Notes: generated by a model from the letters alone, not told the origin. A stretch of 64,000 nucleotides of DNA from Variovorax brevis (GCF_030317105.1 NZ_JASZYG010000005.1:310001-374000); one strand, 5' to 3'; numbered from the stretch's first letter, positions 24,311 to 34,550 are shown. Program-made: numbers and translations.

Positions 24311-25692
24311 GTGGATCTTTCCTTTGATGGCCGCCGATCGCGTGCGTCGCGTTGCGGCGAGGATTCATGGGGCTTGCGCACTTGGGCGCATTGCAGGCTG
24401 GTGGCGTGCGGCCAGGTCTGGCGCGCTTCGAGCTCGTGGCCATGCGCGACGACGCTCTGGCGCAGCAAGGCACCCGGCACGAAGCGCGAGTCGAGCAGAC
24501 GGCGCGCGGCGTCGTCCGTCCTGGCCGAGAGGCGGCCCAGCAGCGTCAGCCAGACGCGCTCGGCAGTGGCCCAGCCGGTCAACGAGGTCACGACCAGCTC
24601 GGTCACCGGCTTGAATGGCGCGGCCAGTGCGCTGACCGGGCCATCGGCAATCTCGACCGTGCAGTCCTTCGCGGGCTCGCCGCGGAAGGCGTGGCCCAGT
24701 GCCTTGGCGATGCGATGCAGCGCGTCGCGTCCGCCGTTGATCACCGAATCGAAATTGAGAAAGCCGTGGATCTGGCCCGGGTAGTGCAACAGTTGCACCG
24801 GCACATCGGCGGCCCGCAGGCGTGTGGTGTAGTCCAGGCCGTCGTCGCGGATCGGGTCGAAGCCGGCACTCACCACGAGTGCGGGCGGCAGGCCCTTCAG
24901 GTCGGGCTGGCGGCGCGGGGAGAGCCACGGGTCTTGCGGATTGGCCAGTTCGCCGACGTGCGCCATGACGCCGCGCAGCAAGCGCTCGGTGATGAGGTAG
25001 CCGTTCGCGTTCTCTGTCAGCGAGGGGAATTCCTCCACCAGGTCGGTGGCCGGGTAAACGAGCACCTGAAGGGCCAGCCTGGGGCCGTTGTGGCGTGTGA
25101 CGTGCTGCGCCACGGCGGCGCAAATGTTGCCACCTGCCGAATCGCCGCCGATGGCCAGGCGGCTCGTGTCGATGCCCAGCGTGGCGCCGAACTGCGCAAC
25201 CCATTCGAGGGCTTCGAGGAAGTCTTCGCGGCAGGCGGTCAGCGGATGTTCGGGCGCGAGCCGGTAGCGCACCGCAATGACCACGCAATCAGTGGCCAGC
25301 GCAATGCTGCGGCAGATCGAATCGGCGGAGTCGAGCCCGCCCACGATGAAGCCGCCGCCATGGCACCACAGGAAGGCGGGGCGCAGCGCCTTCGAAGGCC
25401 CTGCGGAAAAGATCCGCAGTTCGATCGGGCCGCCAGGGCCGGCGATGGTGCGCTGCGTCACCTCGGCCACGTGCGGACGCCGGCCCATCGCCAATGCCAT
25501 GAGGCGCCACAGCTTGCGCTGCGTGGCCACCGGGCGATCGGTGAGTTGCCCCGGCGCCAGGTTGACCCAGCGCAGGAAGGCGCGGACTTCGCGGTCCGGC
25601 TTGCTCGAGCGCAAGGTCAGCGGCATGCCGCGCGTGGCGAGGCGGTTCGATTCGTTGTTCATGGAAGGCTTGCGGGGGGTGGGGGTCTTCAT
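24307..25692 (-). CDS. HSL-family alpha/beta hydrolase (esterase) with C-terminal extension
   Basis: A 461-residue hydrolase of the hormone-sensitive lipase family. The oxyanion motif HGGGFIVGG, nucleophile elbow GGDSAGGN, Asp in AGFDPIRDDG and His in QIHGFLNF give a complete triad. The usual family length is about 310; here roughly 120 extra residues follow, ending Arg/Ser-rich, and have no recognised domain. The start may be 25692 or the ATG at 25662 (ten residues shorter); neither has a strong ribosome site. It is the first gene of the leftward operon with PhaE-like, PhaC-like, GNAT and acyl-CoA ligase genes, so it may cleave esters feeding acids to the ligase. Confidence 0.85.
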   Translation of the reverse strand: MKTPTPRKPSMNNESNRLATRGMPLTLRSSKPDREVRAFLRWVNLAPGQLTDRPVATQRKLWRLMALAMGRRPHVAEVTQRTIAGPGGPIELRIFSAGPSKALRPAFLWCHGGGFIVGGLDSADSICRSIALATDCVVIAVRYRLAPEHPLTACREDFLEALEWVAQFGATLGIDTSRLAIGGDSAGGNICAAVAQHVTRHNGPRLALQVLVYPATDLVEEFPSLTENANGYLITERLLRGVMAHVGELANPQDPWLSPRRQPDLKGLPPALVVSAGFDPIRDDGLDYTTRLRAADVPVQLLHYPGQIHGFLNFDSVINGGRDALHRIAKALGHAFRGEPAKDCTVEIADGPVSALAAPFKPVTELVVTSLTGWATAERVWLTLLGRLSARTDDAARRLLDSRFVPGALLRQSVVAHGHELEARQTWPHATSLQCAQVRKPHESSPQRDARDRRPSKERST

Positions 25693-25724
25693 GCGGGCAG
25701 GATGCGCAGGCTTGCGCCGCGCCT

Positions 25725-25745
25725 CTCCCCCCGAGGCGGGGGGAG
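25725..25745 (-). terminator. GC-rich hairpin, possible terminator
   Basis: CTCCCCCC, a 5-base loop, then GGGGGGAG. It lies 31 bp downstream of the stop of the beta-propeller gene and upstream of the esterase operon. No T-run follows, so it may be only a structured spacer. Confidence 0.45.
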
Positions 25746-25775
25746 GGGCAAATCCGGCTTTACAGACTCTGAAGA

Positions 25776-27479
25776 TCAGGGCTCGATGCGCTTCATCTTC
25801 GACGTGTCCATGCGCACCATGCCGAAGGCCATGCCGTAGAGCAGGTTGCCCTGGCTGTCGACCTTCACCGGCGCGTACATGCCGTTGAAGATGGGGTTGG
25901 TGCCGCCGCGGATGGCCATCACCGTCTTGCCGGTGTCCAGGTCCATGCCGATGTGGTGGCGGTCACCCCAGCGGCCGGCAAAGTAGCCGTCGACGATGGC
26001 CATGTTGCTGCCACCGCTGATCATGGGCACCACAGAGATGGACGACACATCGGTGCGCGACCATTGCTGGGTCCAGGCGTGCTTGCTGTTGTCCCACTTG
26101 AAGCCGGCCGCGCCGAGCGGGCCGGGGCGCGTGGCGCCGTTGACCAGGTTGACGTAGTAGCTGTCGCGGCTGAGCTGCGGCTCTTCCCTGGTCAGGATGT
26201 TGTTGACCACGAAAGCCTTGTCGCCGTAGATGGCGACCGACTGCTCCGACTGCACGATGTCCTGGCCCGCGCCCATGTCGACTTCGATCTGGTCGGCGAC
26301 GCGGGGCGACTGCGTGCCGGGCTTTTGCTTCCAGCCGGCAGGAATGCCGTCGCGCCAGAACGACACGAGGCGCATTTTTTTCGCACCGTCGGTGATGACG
26401 ACCAGCTTGTCGTCGTTGGGGCCGAAACCCATCAGCGTCGGCGTGGAGCCGGTGCCGTCGCCGATCTTCGGCGGGGGCATCTGGATGCCGCGGTCGTACT
26501 TCGCGGCCCATGCGCCGCTGGCCTCGTCGTCGTGGATCTTGCCATTGGCATCGACCACCAAGCGGTACATGGTGGTGTTGGAGGCCACGTACACCGCGCC
26601 GCCATTGGCCTCGGGGCCGGTGGCGAAGCTGTTCATGAACTGTTCGTCGGCGCCGGCGGTGGTGTAGACATCGATGACCTCGAGCGTCTCGCGGTTCAGC
26701 GTGATGACCTTGCCGCCCAGCGTGTTGACGACCAGGAAGCCGTTGAAGCTCATGCCCATGCCGAAGGACATGTCGCCGGGCAAGTGAGTCTTGGAGCGGG
26801 CGCGTTCGTTGTCGAACAACGAGGCGGGCAGGGTGGTGAAGCGCGCCGGCTTCATGCCGGATGCGGGGTTCTTCGGGTCTTGCTGGTCGATGCGGAACAC
26901 CTGGCGGCCGTTGCAGCCGATGAAGGCATCGTCACGCGTCAGCACCGCGTACACGGCGCCGTTGGCGATCTGGTCGGCCGATGCCGACGACGCGCGGTTG
27001 GGCTGCGACTTCAGGTAGTCGAGCAGGCCCTTCTCGTCCTTGGCCTCGATGAACTTCTGCACCGCTGCGGCCTGTGCGCGGCGCTCTTCGACGCTGACGG
27101 GCGCGTAGTTGGGCAGCTTGACCGGGATGTCGCTGCGTGCGATCTCGACCAGCTTGCCGCCTTCGCTCTTCATCTTGCGCAGGCCATAGCCCGACCACCA
27201 GAACTGCAGCTCCTGGCCGGCGACGGTGTCGGTCATCGAAGGCAGGCCGACCGACTCGTTGGGCATCAGTTGCACCGATTCGGGCGTGACCTCGAAGAAG
27301 CCGCGCGGCACGGCGATGTCGGTGCTGTCGGAAGCGGCATCGTCCCAGTGCGTCTGGTTGTTGTACGACTGCGCCAGGAAGGGGTTGTGCTGCTGGGCGA
27401 GGGGCTTGGCGGCGTAGGCCGACACGGTGGCGAGGGCTGCGACGGCAATGGCCGATGCAAGGCGGAACGAGGGCTTCAC
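25776..27479 (-). CDS. Secreted beta-propeller-like protein of unknown function
   Basis: A 567-residue exported protein. The GTG at 27479 has AGGA six bases upstream and begins VKPSFRLASAIAVAALATVS followed by AYA, a clear signal peptide with cleavage after Ala-Tyr-Ala. The mature part has short repeated blades with patterns such as GAVYVASNTTMYRL, FLVVNTLGGKVITLN and VDSQGNLLYGMAFGMV, suggesting a periplasmic or extracellular propeller of the PQQ/YVTN-like type. A cluster of Trp residues in ELQFWWSGYG is notable. A palindrome at 27598-27617, the same as at the acyl-CoA gene promoters 23 kb away, lies 119 bp upstream. This suggests a role in capture or processing of the same substrate; the function is otherwise unknown. 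Confidence 0.8.
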   Translation of the reverse strand: MKPSFRLASAIAVAALATVSAYAAKPLAQQHNPFLAQSYNNQTHWDDAASDSTDIAVPRGFFEVTPESVQLMPNESVGLPSMTDTVAGQELQFWWSGYGLRKMKSEGGKLVEIARSDIPVKLPNYAPVSVEERRAQAAAVQKFIEAKDEKGLLDYLKSQPNRASSASADQIANGAVYAVLTRDDAFIGCNGRQVFRIDQQDPKNPASGMKPARFTTLPASLFDNERARSKTHLPGDMSFGMGMSFNGFLVVNTLGGKVITLNRETLEVIDVYTTAGADEQFMNSFATGPEANGGAVYVASNTTMYRLVVDANGKIHDDEASGAWAAKYDRGIQMPPPKIGDGTGSTPTLMGFGPNDDKLVVITDGAKKMRLVSFWRDGIPAGWKQKPGTQSPRVADQIEVDMGAGQDIVQSEQSVAIYGDKAFVVNNILTREEPQLSRDSYYVNLVNGATRPGPLGAAGFKWDNSKHAWTQQWSRTDVSSISVVPMISGGSNMAIVDGYFAGRWGDRHHIGMDLDTGKTVMAIRGGTNPIFNGMYAPVKVDSQGNLLYGMAFGMVRMDTSKMKRIEP

Positions 27480-27597
27480 GAGAGATCCTTTTTTCGTTGG
27501 ATGGGTTGCGATGAGGGGCGCAACCACGTCTCGATGCCGATGTCTCCAGCCGGGCGAAGATTGCGTACCGGTATGGTCGTGCGCGGGCGCAAGAACG

Positions 27598-27617
27598 GCC
27601 CCACCCCGAGTGGGTGG
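27598..27617. promoter_or_regulatory. Candidate operator, GC-rich palindrome (site 3)
   Basis: GCCCCACCCCGAGTGGGTGG agrees with the site at 4820-4839 at 17 of 20 positions and keeps the 8-base A-to-T spacing. It lies between two leftward genes and can serve only the beta-propeller gene downstream of it. No gene overlaps it. Confidence 0.5.
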
Positions 27618-27728
27618 AGGCGGCGATGCGGCTTGCCCGGCCTTTTGTTGTTACAGGTTGTTGGCGCCGTGTGGCGCTGGGTTCTGTGCCGTGGAGACGG
27701 CTTCAGCGCGTCCGCGCGGAGGGCGGCG

Positions 27729-28910
27729 TCACCACGCCTTGTCGTCGCCCTTCAGGGCACGCAGCGCGAGCAGGAAGGTGGCCGCATTCCAGCTCTGGCC
27801 CGCCATGCCCATGGGCACCAGGCTTCGGCCGTGGAACCACTCCGTGAAGCGCCAGTCATCGAGCGCGTTCACGCGGGCGAGCTTCGTGAGTTCGGACCAG
27901 GCCATCCCGTGCATGCCCAGCCGCGCAAGCGCCATCACCCAGAAGCCACCGACGAAAGGCCAGATGCCGCCGTTGTGGTACTGGTGCATGATGTTCTGCT
28001 GATGCCGCGCCATGTAGGGCCGCCACAGCGCGTGCTGGCGCGACAGGGGATGCAGCACCACGCGCACGGGCCAGGGTTCGCCCGCATGCGCCGCGATGAC
28101 GGTGTCGACGATGCGGCGAGCCATGTCCCCGTCGGCCAGGGCGCACTGGATGGCCAGCACGTTGCCGAACACATCGCCTTCGTCGCCAACGACCGAGAGG
28201 TTGACGAAGCTCAGGTACAGGCCCGGATCGCGCCGGCCGCGGCGCGCATAGTGCTGAAGCAAGCGCGCCCGGTGGTATTCGGGCAGGTCACGCTGGAAGG
28301 GATTGAACAGGTGGTTGAAGTGCTCGTGCGTGGCCTCGGCGTGCGCCATCGCAAAGCGGCGCTTGACCTCGTGCCAGAGGGCGTTGGTGTACAGCACGTA
28401 GCCCGAGCGCGGCATGATGTCGGCCCAGTCGCTGGCCTCGTTTTGCTGCAGCAGCCGGAAGTGCTGGTGCTCCTGTGCCAGCAGCCAGTCGATGGCGCGC
28501 GCCACCTCGCGGCTCCAGTGTGAAGCACCCACGCTGCCGTGGCGGCGCACGTGGTCGACCGCGATCAGCCACCACAAGGTCGCGTCGATGCAGCCCAGGT
28601 ACCAGAAGTCGGCATCGCGTCCCTCGGGATCGACGTACTTCGGGATCTGGCCGTTGGCTGCTTGCTGCGCGGCAAGCGCGTCGAGGCTGGCCACCGCACC
28701 CAGTTCGAGGGCGGGAACCCCGCTGCCGCACATGGCCATGACGCAGATGGCGGCGTCGCGCCCGAAGATGCGCGTGTAGCGGCGCGCCACGGCCGCTTCA
28801 GTGGGGCTGGCCGCCAGGATGCCGTGCGGGGTCAGGTTCGCCTGCAAGAGGTCGAGCGAGGCTTTCGAGCAGGACTCGATCATGGCAAGCGAAGGGGCAT
28901 CGGGGGTCAT
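27729..28910 (-). CDS. Glycoside hydrolase, amylo-alpha-1,6-glucosidase/debranching-like
   Basis: A 393-residue protein with an (alpha/alpha)6-barrel pattern as in GH63/GH100-like and glycogen-debranching enzymes. Recognisable pieces are YTRIFGRDAAICVMAM, GQIPKYVDPEGRDADFWYLGCIDATLWWL, EASDWADIMPRSGYVLYTNALW and HNGGIWPFVGGFWVMAL, with Asp and Glu residues in the expected loops. It would hydrolyse a glucoside, possibly a storage or osmolyte sugar. The start is ATG 28910; a TTG at 28925 would add five residues. It is a lone leftward gene, 249 bp before the propeller gene start. No glycogen genes lie nearby, so the substrate is uncertain. Confidence 0.78.
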   Translation of the reverse strand: MTPDAPSLAMIESCSKASLDLLQANLTPHGILAASPTEAAVARRYTRIFGRDAAICVMAMCGSGVPALELGAVASLDALAAQQAANGQIPKYVDPEGRDADFWYLGCIDATLWWLIAVDHVRRHGSVGASHWSREVARAIDWLLAQEHQHFRLLQQNEASDWADIMPRSGYVLYTNALWHEVKRRFAMAHAEATHEHFNHLFNPFQRDLPEYHRARLLQHYARRGRRDPGLYLSFVNLSVVGDEGDVFGNVLAIQCALADGDMARRIVDTVIAAHAGEPWPVRVVLHPLSRQHALWRPYMARHQQNIMHQYHNGGIWPFVGGFWVMALARLGMHGMAWSELTKLARVNALDDWRFTEWFHGRSLVPMGMAGQSWNAATFLLALRALKGDDKAW

Positions 28911-29019
28911 ATGGTCTTGGCTCAAGGGTTTCTCGCGGGCAACTCAGCAGAAGTCATATTGGTCCGGCACGAAATCCGGTCCAAAATCAAAGCGGTGTCC
29001 TCTCTTCGGGCACGGAAGC

Positions 29020-30750
<1,731 letters not shown>

Positions 30751-30797
30751 GGCACAGCATCCATCACGATCCACAAACCAACTAGAGGAGAGCCAGC

Positions 30798-31886
30798 ATG
30801 CGAATCAGATCCACACTGTCCGGGTTGCTTTTACTCATGGCCGCAGCCGTGCTACCAGCCATCGCGCAGACGCCCCGGGCGGAGTACAAGATCGTCACCG
30901 CATCTCCCAGCGGCACCTACATCCAGATCGGCCGTGATCTGGCCAAGTGGGTGGCGGACCCTGCTGGCATCGACCTCGAAGTGCTGGACTCCAAGGGCTC
31001 GGCGGAAAACGTCAACCGCATGCGCTTCGAGCCGGGCGTCAAGTTCGCGCTGGTGCAGTCCGACGTCTTCCAGGCCTTTCTGGACGAGGCCAAGGGCGGC
31101 AACGCGGAGGCGGGCAACATCATCCGGCCGCTGCGCCTGATCATGCCGCTCTACGACGAGGAGATCTACTTCGTGGCCCGAGCCGACTCGCCGATGGAAT
31201 CCATCCACGAGATCAAGGGCAAGAAGCTGGGCGTCGGCGCACTGGGCAGCGGCACCGCGCTCACGTCCCGCACGCTCTATCAACTGATGTTCGGTGAGCC
31301 CATCGCGCCGGAAAACGCCCAATACCTCACCAACGAAGATGCGCTCGTCAAGCTCACCGTCGACAAGACCATCGACGTGGCCATCATCGTGGCCGGGCAG
31401 CCCGCCAAGCTGTTCACGGACATGCAGCCGGATGCGCGCAAGTTCATCAAGATCCTGAAGCTCGACGAAAAAGCACCCGAGACCGTGCGGGCCAGGAAGA
31501 CCTACTTTCCCGCGACGATCCGCGCCTCCAGCTACTCGGCTTGGCTCACGAACGACATTCCCACGTGGACCGTCAAGGCCTACCTGGTGACCTATGACTA
31601 CGGCCTGCAGACCACGGTCGGCTACCTCAACCGCTTTGCCGACTCCTTGTGCACCAACTTCGACAAGCTGCAGGCCAACGGCCATCCCAAGTGGAAGCAG
31701 GTGAAGCTGGAGTTGCCGGCCTTGGGCCAGGGCTGGCGCTACTACGGGCCGATGGAAAAACGCCTGCGCGCCTGCATCGCCACCCACACGGCCGCGGCCA
31801 CGACCGCGTCCTCACCGGCCAGGGGAAAGGCGCCGCCGCGACCGTGCACGGAGCAGGAGTTGGTGCTCGCCATCTGCAGGCGCTGA
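30798..31886 (+). CDS. TAXI-family TRAP-type solute-binding protein, orphan
   Basis: A 362-residue protein with a signal peptide (SGLLLLMAAAVLPAIAQ). The TAXI-family fold is recognisable in ASPSGTYIQIGRDLAK, LDSKGSAENVNRM, RPLRLIMPLYDEEIYFVARAD and LGVGALGSGTALTSRTL. Such proteins bind small acids in the periplasm for a TRAP transporter, but no TRAP permease genes are present here. After residue 330 an Ala-rich tail ends PRPCTEQELVLAICRR, a Cys-x9-Cys end that is not normal for the family and is echoed in the upstream zinc-ribbon protein. It may act as a sensor subunit with that protein. The start at 30798 has GGAGAG upstream. Confidence 0.85.
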   Translation: MRIRSTLSGLLLLMAAAVLPAIAQTPRAEYKIVTASPSGTYIQIGRDLAKWVADPAGIDLEVLDSKGSAENVNRMRFEPGVKFALVQSDVFQAFLDEAKGGNAEAGNIIRPLRLIMPLYDEEIYFVARADSPMESIHEIKGKKLGVGALGSGTALTSRTLYQLMFGEPIAPENAQYLTNEDALVKLTVDKTIDVAIIVAGQPAKLFTDMQPDARKFIKILKLDEKAPETVRARKTYFPATIRASSYSAWLTNDIPTWTVKAYLVTYDYGLQTTVGYLNRFADSLCTNFDKLQANGHPKWKQVKLELPALGQGWRYYGPMEKRLRACIATHTAAATTASSPARGKAPPRPCTEQELVLAICRR

Positions 31887-31974
31887 AGTGGCCGTTGGGC
31901 AGCGTTGGGCGGGACGGAGAGTCGGCGCTTGGGTCACATTCTGACTACAAATGTCGACTAATCCCGGATTTGAT

Positions 31975-32014
31975 TAGGGTATTCCCTAGGTTGCCTGTTA
32001 CAATCGAGGCAACC
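31975..32014. promoter_or_regulatory. Two adjacent dyads upstream of the DUF3563 gene
   Basis: TAGGG-TATT-CCCTA (31975-31988) is followed directly by GGTTGCCT, a 10-base spacer and AGGCAACC (31989-32014). The second contains TACAAT, a possible -10 element. The pair ends 16 bp before the ATG at 32031 and may form an operator or 5'-leader structure. Confidence 0.45.
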
Positions 32015-32030
32015 TAAAGGAGTACTTACC

Positions 32031-32186
32031 ATGACCAAACTGTTCAAGCTCGTCAAAGACCTTCTCTCGATGGACCAGATCCTGCAAGCGCGCGACGAGG
32101 CGTACCTTGCTGAAGCCGCAGACACTTTCGAACTCGAGCGCCGCATGCGTGAGATCGAACGCGGCGGCAACCGTCGCTTCGCCTGA
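32031..32186 (+). CDS. DUF3563 family small protein
   Basis: A 51-residue protein starting MTKLFKLVKDLLSMDQIL, with the family core RDEAYLAEAADTFELERRMR. DUF3563 proteins are small, helical, cytoplasmic and found mainly in Burkholderiales; the function is not known. The ATG has AAGGAG at ideal distance. It stands alone between the TAXI gene and the arn operon, preceded by two dyads and followed by a Rho-independent terminator at 32313, so it is probably a monocistronic, regulated gene. Confidence 0.8.
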   Translation: MTKLFKLVKDLLSMDQILQARDEAYLAEAADTFELERRMREIERGGNRRFA

Positions 32187-32312
32187 TCCCCTCGGGGACG
32201 GCGCCTTTGCCCTGCGCGCGTCGTCGCATTTTCCGGTCGACAGACCGTCAGTTGCGCATCGTCAAACGACTGCACAACACCTTCGCACAACGTCAAATGT
32301 CAGACCATAATC

Positions 32313-32346
32313 CGGCCCACAGCGCAAGCTGCGGGCCGTTTTCGTT
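32313..32346 (+). terminator. Rho-independent terminator
   Basis: Stem CGGCCC(A)CAGC, loop GCAA, stem GCTG(C)GGGCCG, then TTTTCGTT. It lies 127 bp after the DUF3563 stop and before the arn operon, and is the clearest intrinsic terminator in the window. Confidence 0.8.
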
Positions 32347-32442
32347 GTTCTTCAGGTCAGGCATTTTTCATTGATTGTTAAGGCTCATTTGCAAACATCG
32401 CCCCATCTTGAATTTTTCCGGGCGAAGCAATGGCGGCGTTCG

Positions 32443-34164
32443 ATGGACGCCATGTCAGAACAAGTCTCCAGCGCCTCGGCGCCCCGGTCCAGCACGTTGA
32501 CAGCTGAGGCCCCGGGCCCAGCGGCAAGATCCATCGCGCAGTCCGTCTGGCTCGCGGGGATCTTTGTGCTGTTCTCCCTGGTGTGGTTTGCGAGCCTTGG
32601 CGCGCGCTCGCTCATCACGCCGGACGAGGGGCGCTATTCGTCGCTGTCCCTGGGCATGCTGCAAAGCGGCGACTGGATCACGCCGCGGCTCAATGGCGTC
32701 CTCTATTTCGAGAAGCCGGCCCTTCAGTACTGGCTCGGTGCCCTGAGCTTCAAGCTGTTCGGCGTCACGGAATTCGCGGCGCGCCTGTGGCCTGGGCTGG
32801 CGGGCTATCTCACGGTGCTGGTGGTCGGCTACACGGCGTATCGACTGTGGGGGCGCGAAGCGGGCATTCGGGCGCTGGCGATTTGCGCGTCGATGACCTG
32901 GATCATCGGCAACAGCCACTTTCTCACCCTTGACGCGGGGCTGGCCTTTTTCCTGACGCTCGCACTGTGCGGCTTGCTGCTGTCGGGCACGGCCAGCGGA
33001 AGCGTTCGGCGCAACTGGATCTGGCTCGCGTGGGCAGCCATGGCCGGCGCGGTGCTGTCCAAGGGCTTGGTCGGCCTCGTGATTCCGGGCGCCGCGCTGG
33101 TGCTGGTGAGCCTCTGGCGGCGCGATGTCGGGTTGTGGCGGGGCATGCACTGGTGGTCGGGCGGACTGATCTTCCTCGTGCTCGCGGCGCCGTGGTTCGT
33201 GGCGGTGTCGCTGCGCAACCCGGGCTTTGCGGACTTCTTCTTCATCCACGAGCACTTCACGCGCTTTCTCTCCACGGAGCACCGCCGCGAAGGCGCGTGG
33301 TGGTACTTCGGGCCGATGTTGCTGGCCGGCATGCTGCCGTGGACGAGTGCACTGCCCTGGCTGTTCCACAGGAGCGGCCCCGAGGCCCCCGTCGCTGCGG
33401 GCAGCATCACGGCGCGCCAGGCGCTGATCGTGTGGGCGGGCTTTGTGCTGGTCTTTTTCAGCATGTCGGGCTCCAAGCTGCCTTCGTACATTCTTCCCAT
33501 GTTCCCGCCGCTGGCCTTGCTGCTGGCGCTGCGCTTGCGCGACGTGGCGCCGTCCACGCTGCGCTGGCACCTGCTGGTGCCCACGCTGCTGTGGTTCGTG
33601 GCGCTGGTCCTCTCGACGCAGGCACACCGGTTTGCGTCGGGCAACACGCCGGTCGCGGTGCTGGGGCCGCTCGAATCCGCCTTGCGCAGCGGCGCGGCGC
33701 TCTTCCTGGCGGGGGCCGCCCTTGCATGGTGGCTGCTCGGAAGGCGCAGGACGACGGCGGCGATCCTCAGCGTGGCGATGACGCAGTTTCTTGCGTGCAC
33801 GCTGGTGATGGCGTCGCACGACAGCTTCGGCCAACTCAAGAGCGCGGCCCCTTTCGCGAAAGTGCTCAGGCCGCTGCTCGCTGCCGACACGCCCGTGTTC
33901 TCCGTTCGGGACTATGACCAGACCCTGCCTTTCTACCTGGGCCGCAACGTCGCCCTGGTGGACTACGAAGATGAGTTCAAGTTCGGGCAATCACAGGAAG
34001 CCGATCGCTGGATGAGCCTCGAAGAATTCGTCACGCGTTGGCGTGCCCTGCCGCAAGCGGCGGCCTACATGGGCAGGCCCCTGTTCACCGAGCTTGACGG
34101 GCGCGGCCTTCCCATGCGCGTGCTGTTCCAGGACGCCCGGCGTGTCGTGGTGATGAAGCGATGA
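32443..34164 (+). CDS. arnT: ArnT-type 4-amino-4-deoxy-L-arabinose lipid A transferase
   Basis: A 573-residue integral membrane glycosyltransferase of the PMT/ArnT superfamily with about twelve helices. The conserved acidic motif ITPDEGRYS lies near residue 62, and NGVLYFEKPALQYW and SKLPSYILPMFPPLALLLALR follow. It transfers aminoarabinose from undecaprenyl phosphate to lipid A at the periplasmic face. I chose ATG 32443; 32452 is also possible and no strong ribosome site separates them. Its stop overlaps the next ATG. It heads a seven-gene operon carrying all arn functions, which makes the Ara4N assignment firm even though other PMT proteins look similar. Confidence 0.85.
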   Translation: MDAMSEQVSSASAPRSSTLTAEAPGPAARSIAQSVWLAGIFVLFSLVWFASLGARSLITPDEGRYSSLSLGMLQSGDWITPRLNGVLYFEKPALQYWLGALSFKLFGVTEFAARLWPGLAGYLTVLVVGYTAYRLWGREAGIRALAICASMTWIIGNSHFLTLDAGLAFFLTLALCGLLLSGTASGSVRRNWIWLAWAAMAGAVLSKGLVGLVIPGAALVLVSLWRRDVGLWRGMHWWSGGLIFLVLAAPWFVAVSLRNPGFADFFFIHEHFTRFLSTEHRREGAWWYFGPMLLAGMLPWTSALPWLFHRSGPEAPVAAGSITARQALIVWAGFVLVFFSMSGSKLPSYILPMFPPLALLLALRLRDVAPSTLRWHLLVPTLLWFVALVLSTQAHRFASGNTPVAVLGPLESALRSGAALFLAGAALAWWLLGRRRTTAAILSVAMTQFLACTLVMASHDSFGQLKSAAPFAKVLRPLLAADTPVFSVRDYDQTLPFYLGRNVALVDYEDEFKFGQSQEADRWMSLEEFVTRWRALPQAAAYMGRPLFTELDGRGLPMRVLFQDARRVVVMKR

Positions 34165-34550
34165 AAGCGCTCGATTTCATCTGGATCCTGGCCGGCGTGC
34201 TGCTCAATGCCGCGGCGCAACTGATGCTGAAGGCCGGTGCGTCCAGCGTGGGCCACATCTCGATGGATGCCGGGGCTTCGGCGCTGTGGCGGACCTCGCT
34301 GGGGCTCGCGCAGCATCCCGGAATCATTGGCGGCCTGGTGTGCTACGTGTTCAGCGTGGTGGTGTGGATCGTGGCGCTGTCGCGCGTCGACGTGAGCATC
34401 GCCTACCCCATGCTGTCCATCGGCTACGTGGTCAATGCGCTCCTGGCGTGGTGGCTGTTCGGCGAGGCCGTCAACGCGCAGCGCTGGATCGGCATTGGCG
34501 TGATCATCATCGGCGTGGTGCTGGTGGCGCGCAGCGGGAACAACGCATGA
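34161..34550 (+). CDS. ArnE/ArnF-like small undecaprenyl-Ara4N flippase subunit
   Basis: A 129-residue SMR/EamA-type protein with four membrane helices (ILAGVLLNAAAQLMLKAG, CYVFSVVVWIVAL, YPMLSIGYVVNALLAWW, IGIGVIIIGVVLVA). In enterics ArnE and ArnF form a heterodimer that flips undecaprenyl-phosphate-Ara4N; here only one such gene exists, with the length of ArnF, so a homodimer is likely. It overlaps arnT and arnB with ATGA junctions on both sides, which supports a role in this pathway rather than multidrug export. Confidence 0.82.
   Translation: MKALDFIWILAGVLLNAAAQLMLKAGASSVGHISMDAGASALWRTSLGLAQHPGIIGGLVCYVFSVVVWIVALSRVDVSIAYPMLSIGYVVNALLAWWLFGEAVNAQRWIGIGVIIIGVVLVARSGNNA

Noticed and set aside
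25953..28523. An 856-residue + strand frame spanning two leftward genes
   Set aside because: It covers a signal-peptide protein and a glycoside hydrolase on the other strand and has no recognisable motif.
34161..34550. Multidrug SMR efflux pump
   Set aside because: The fold fits, but overlaps with arnT and arnB point to the lipid-carrier flippase.
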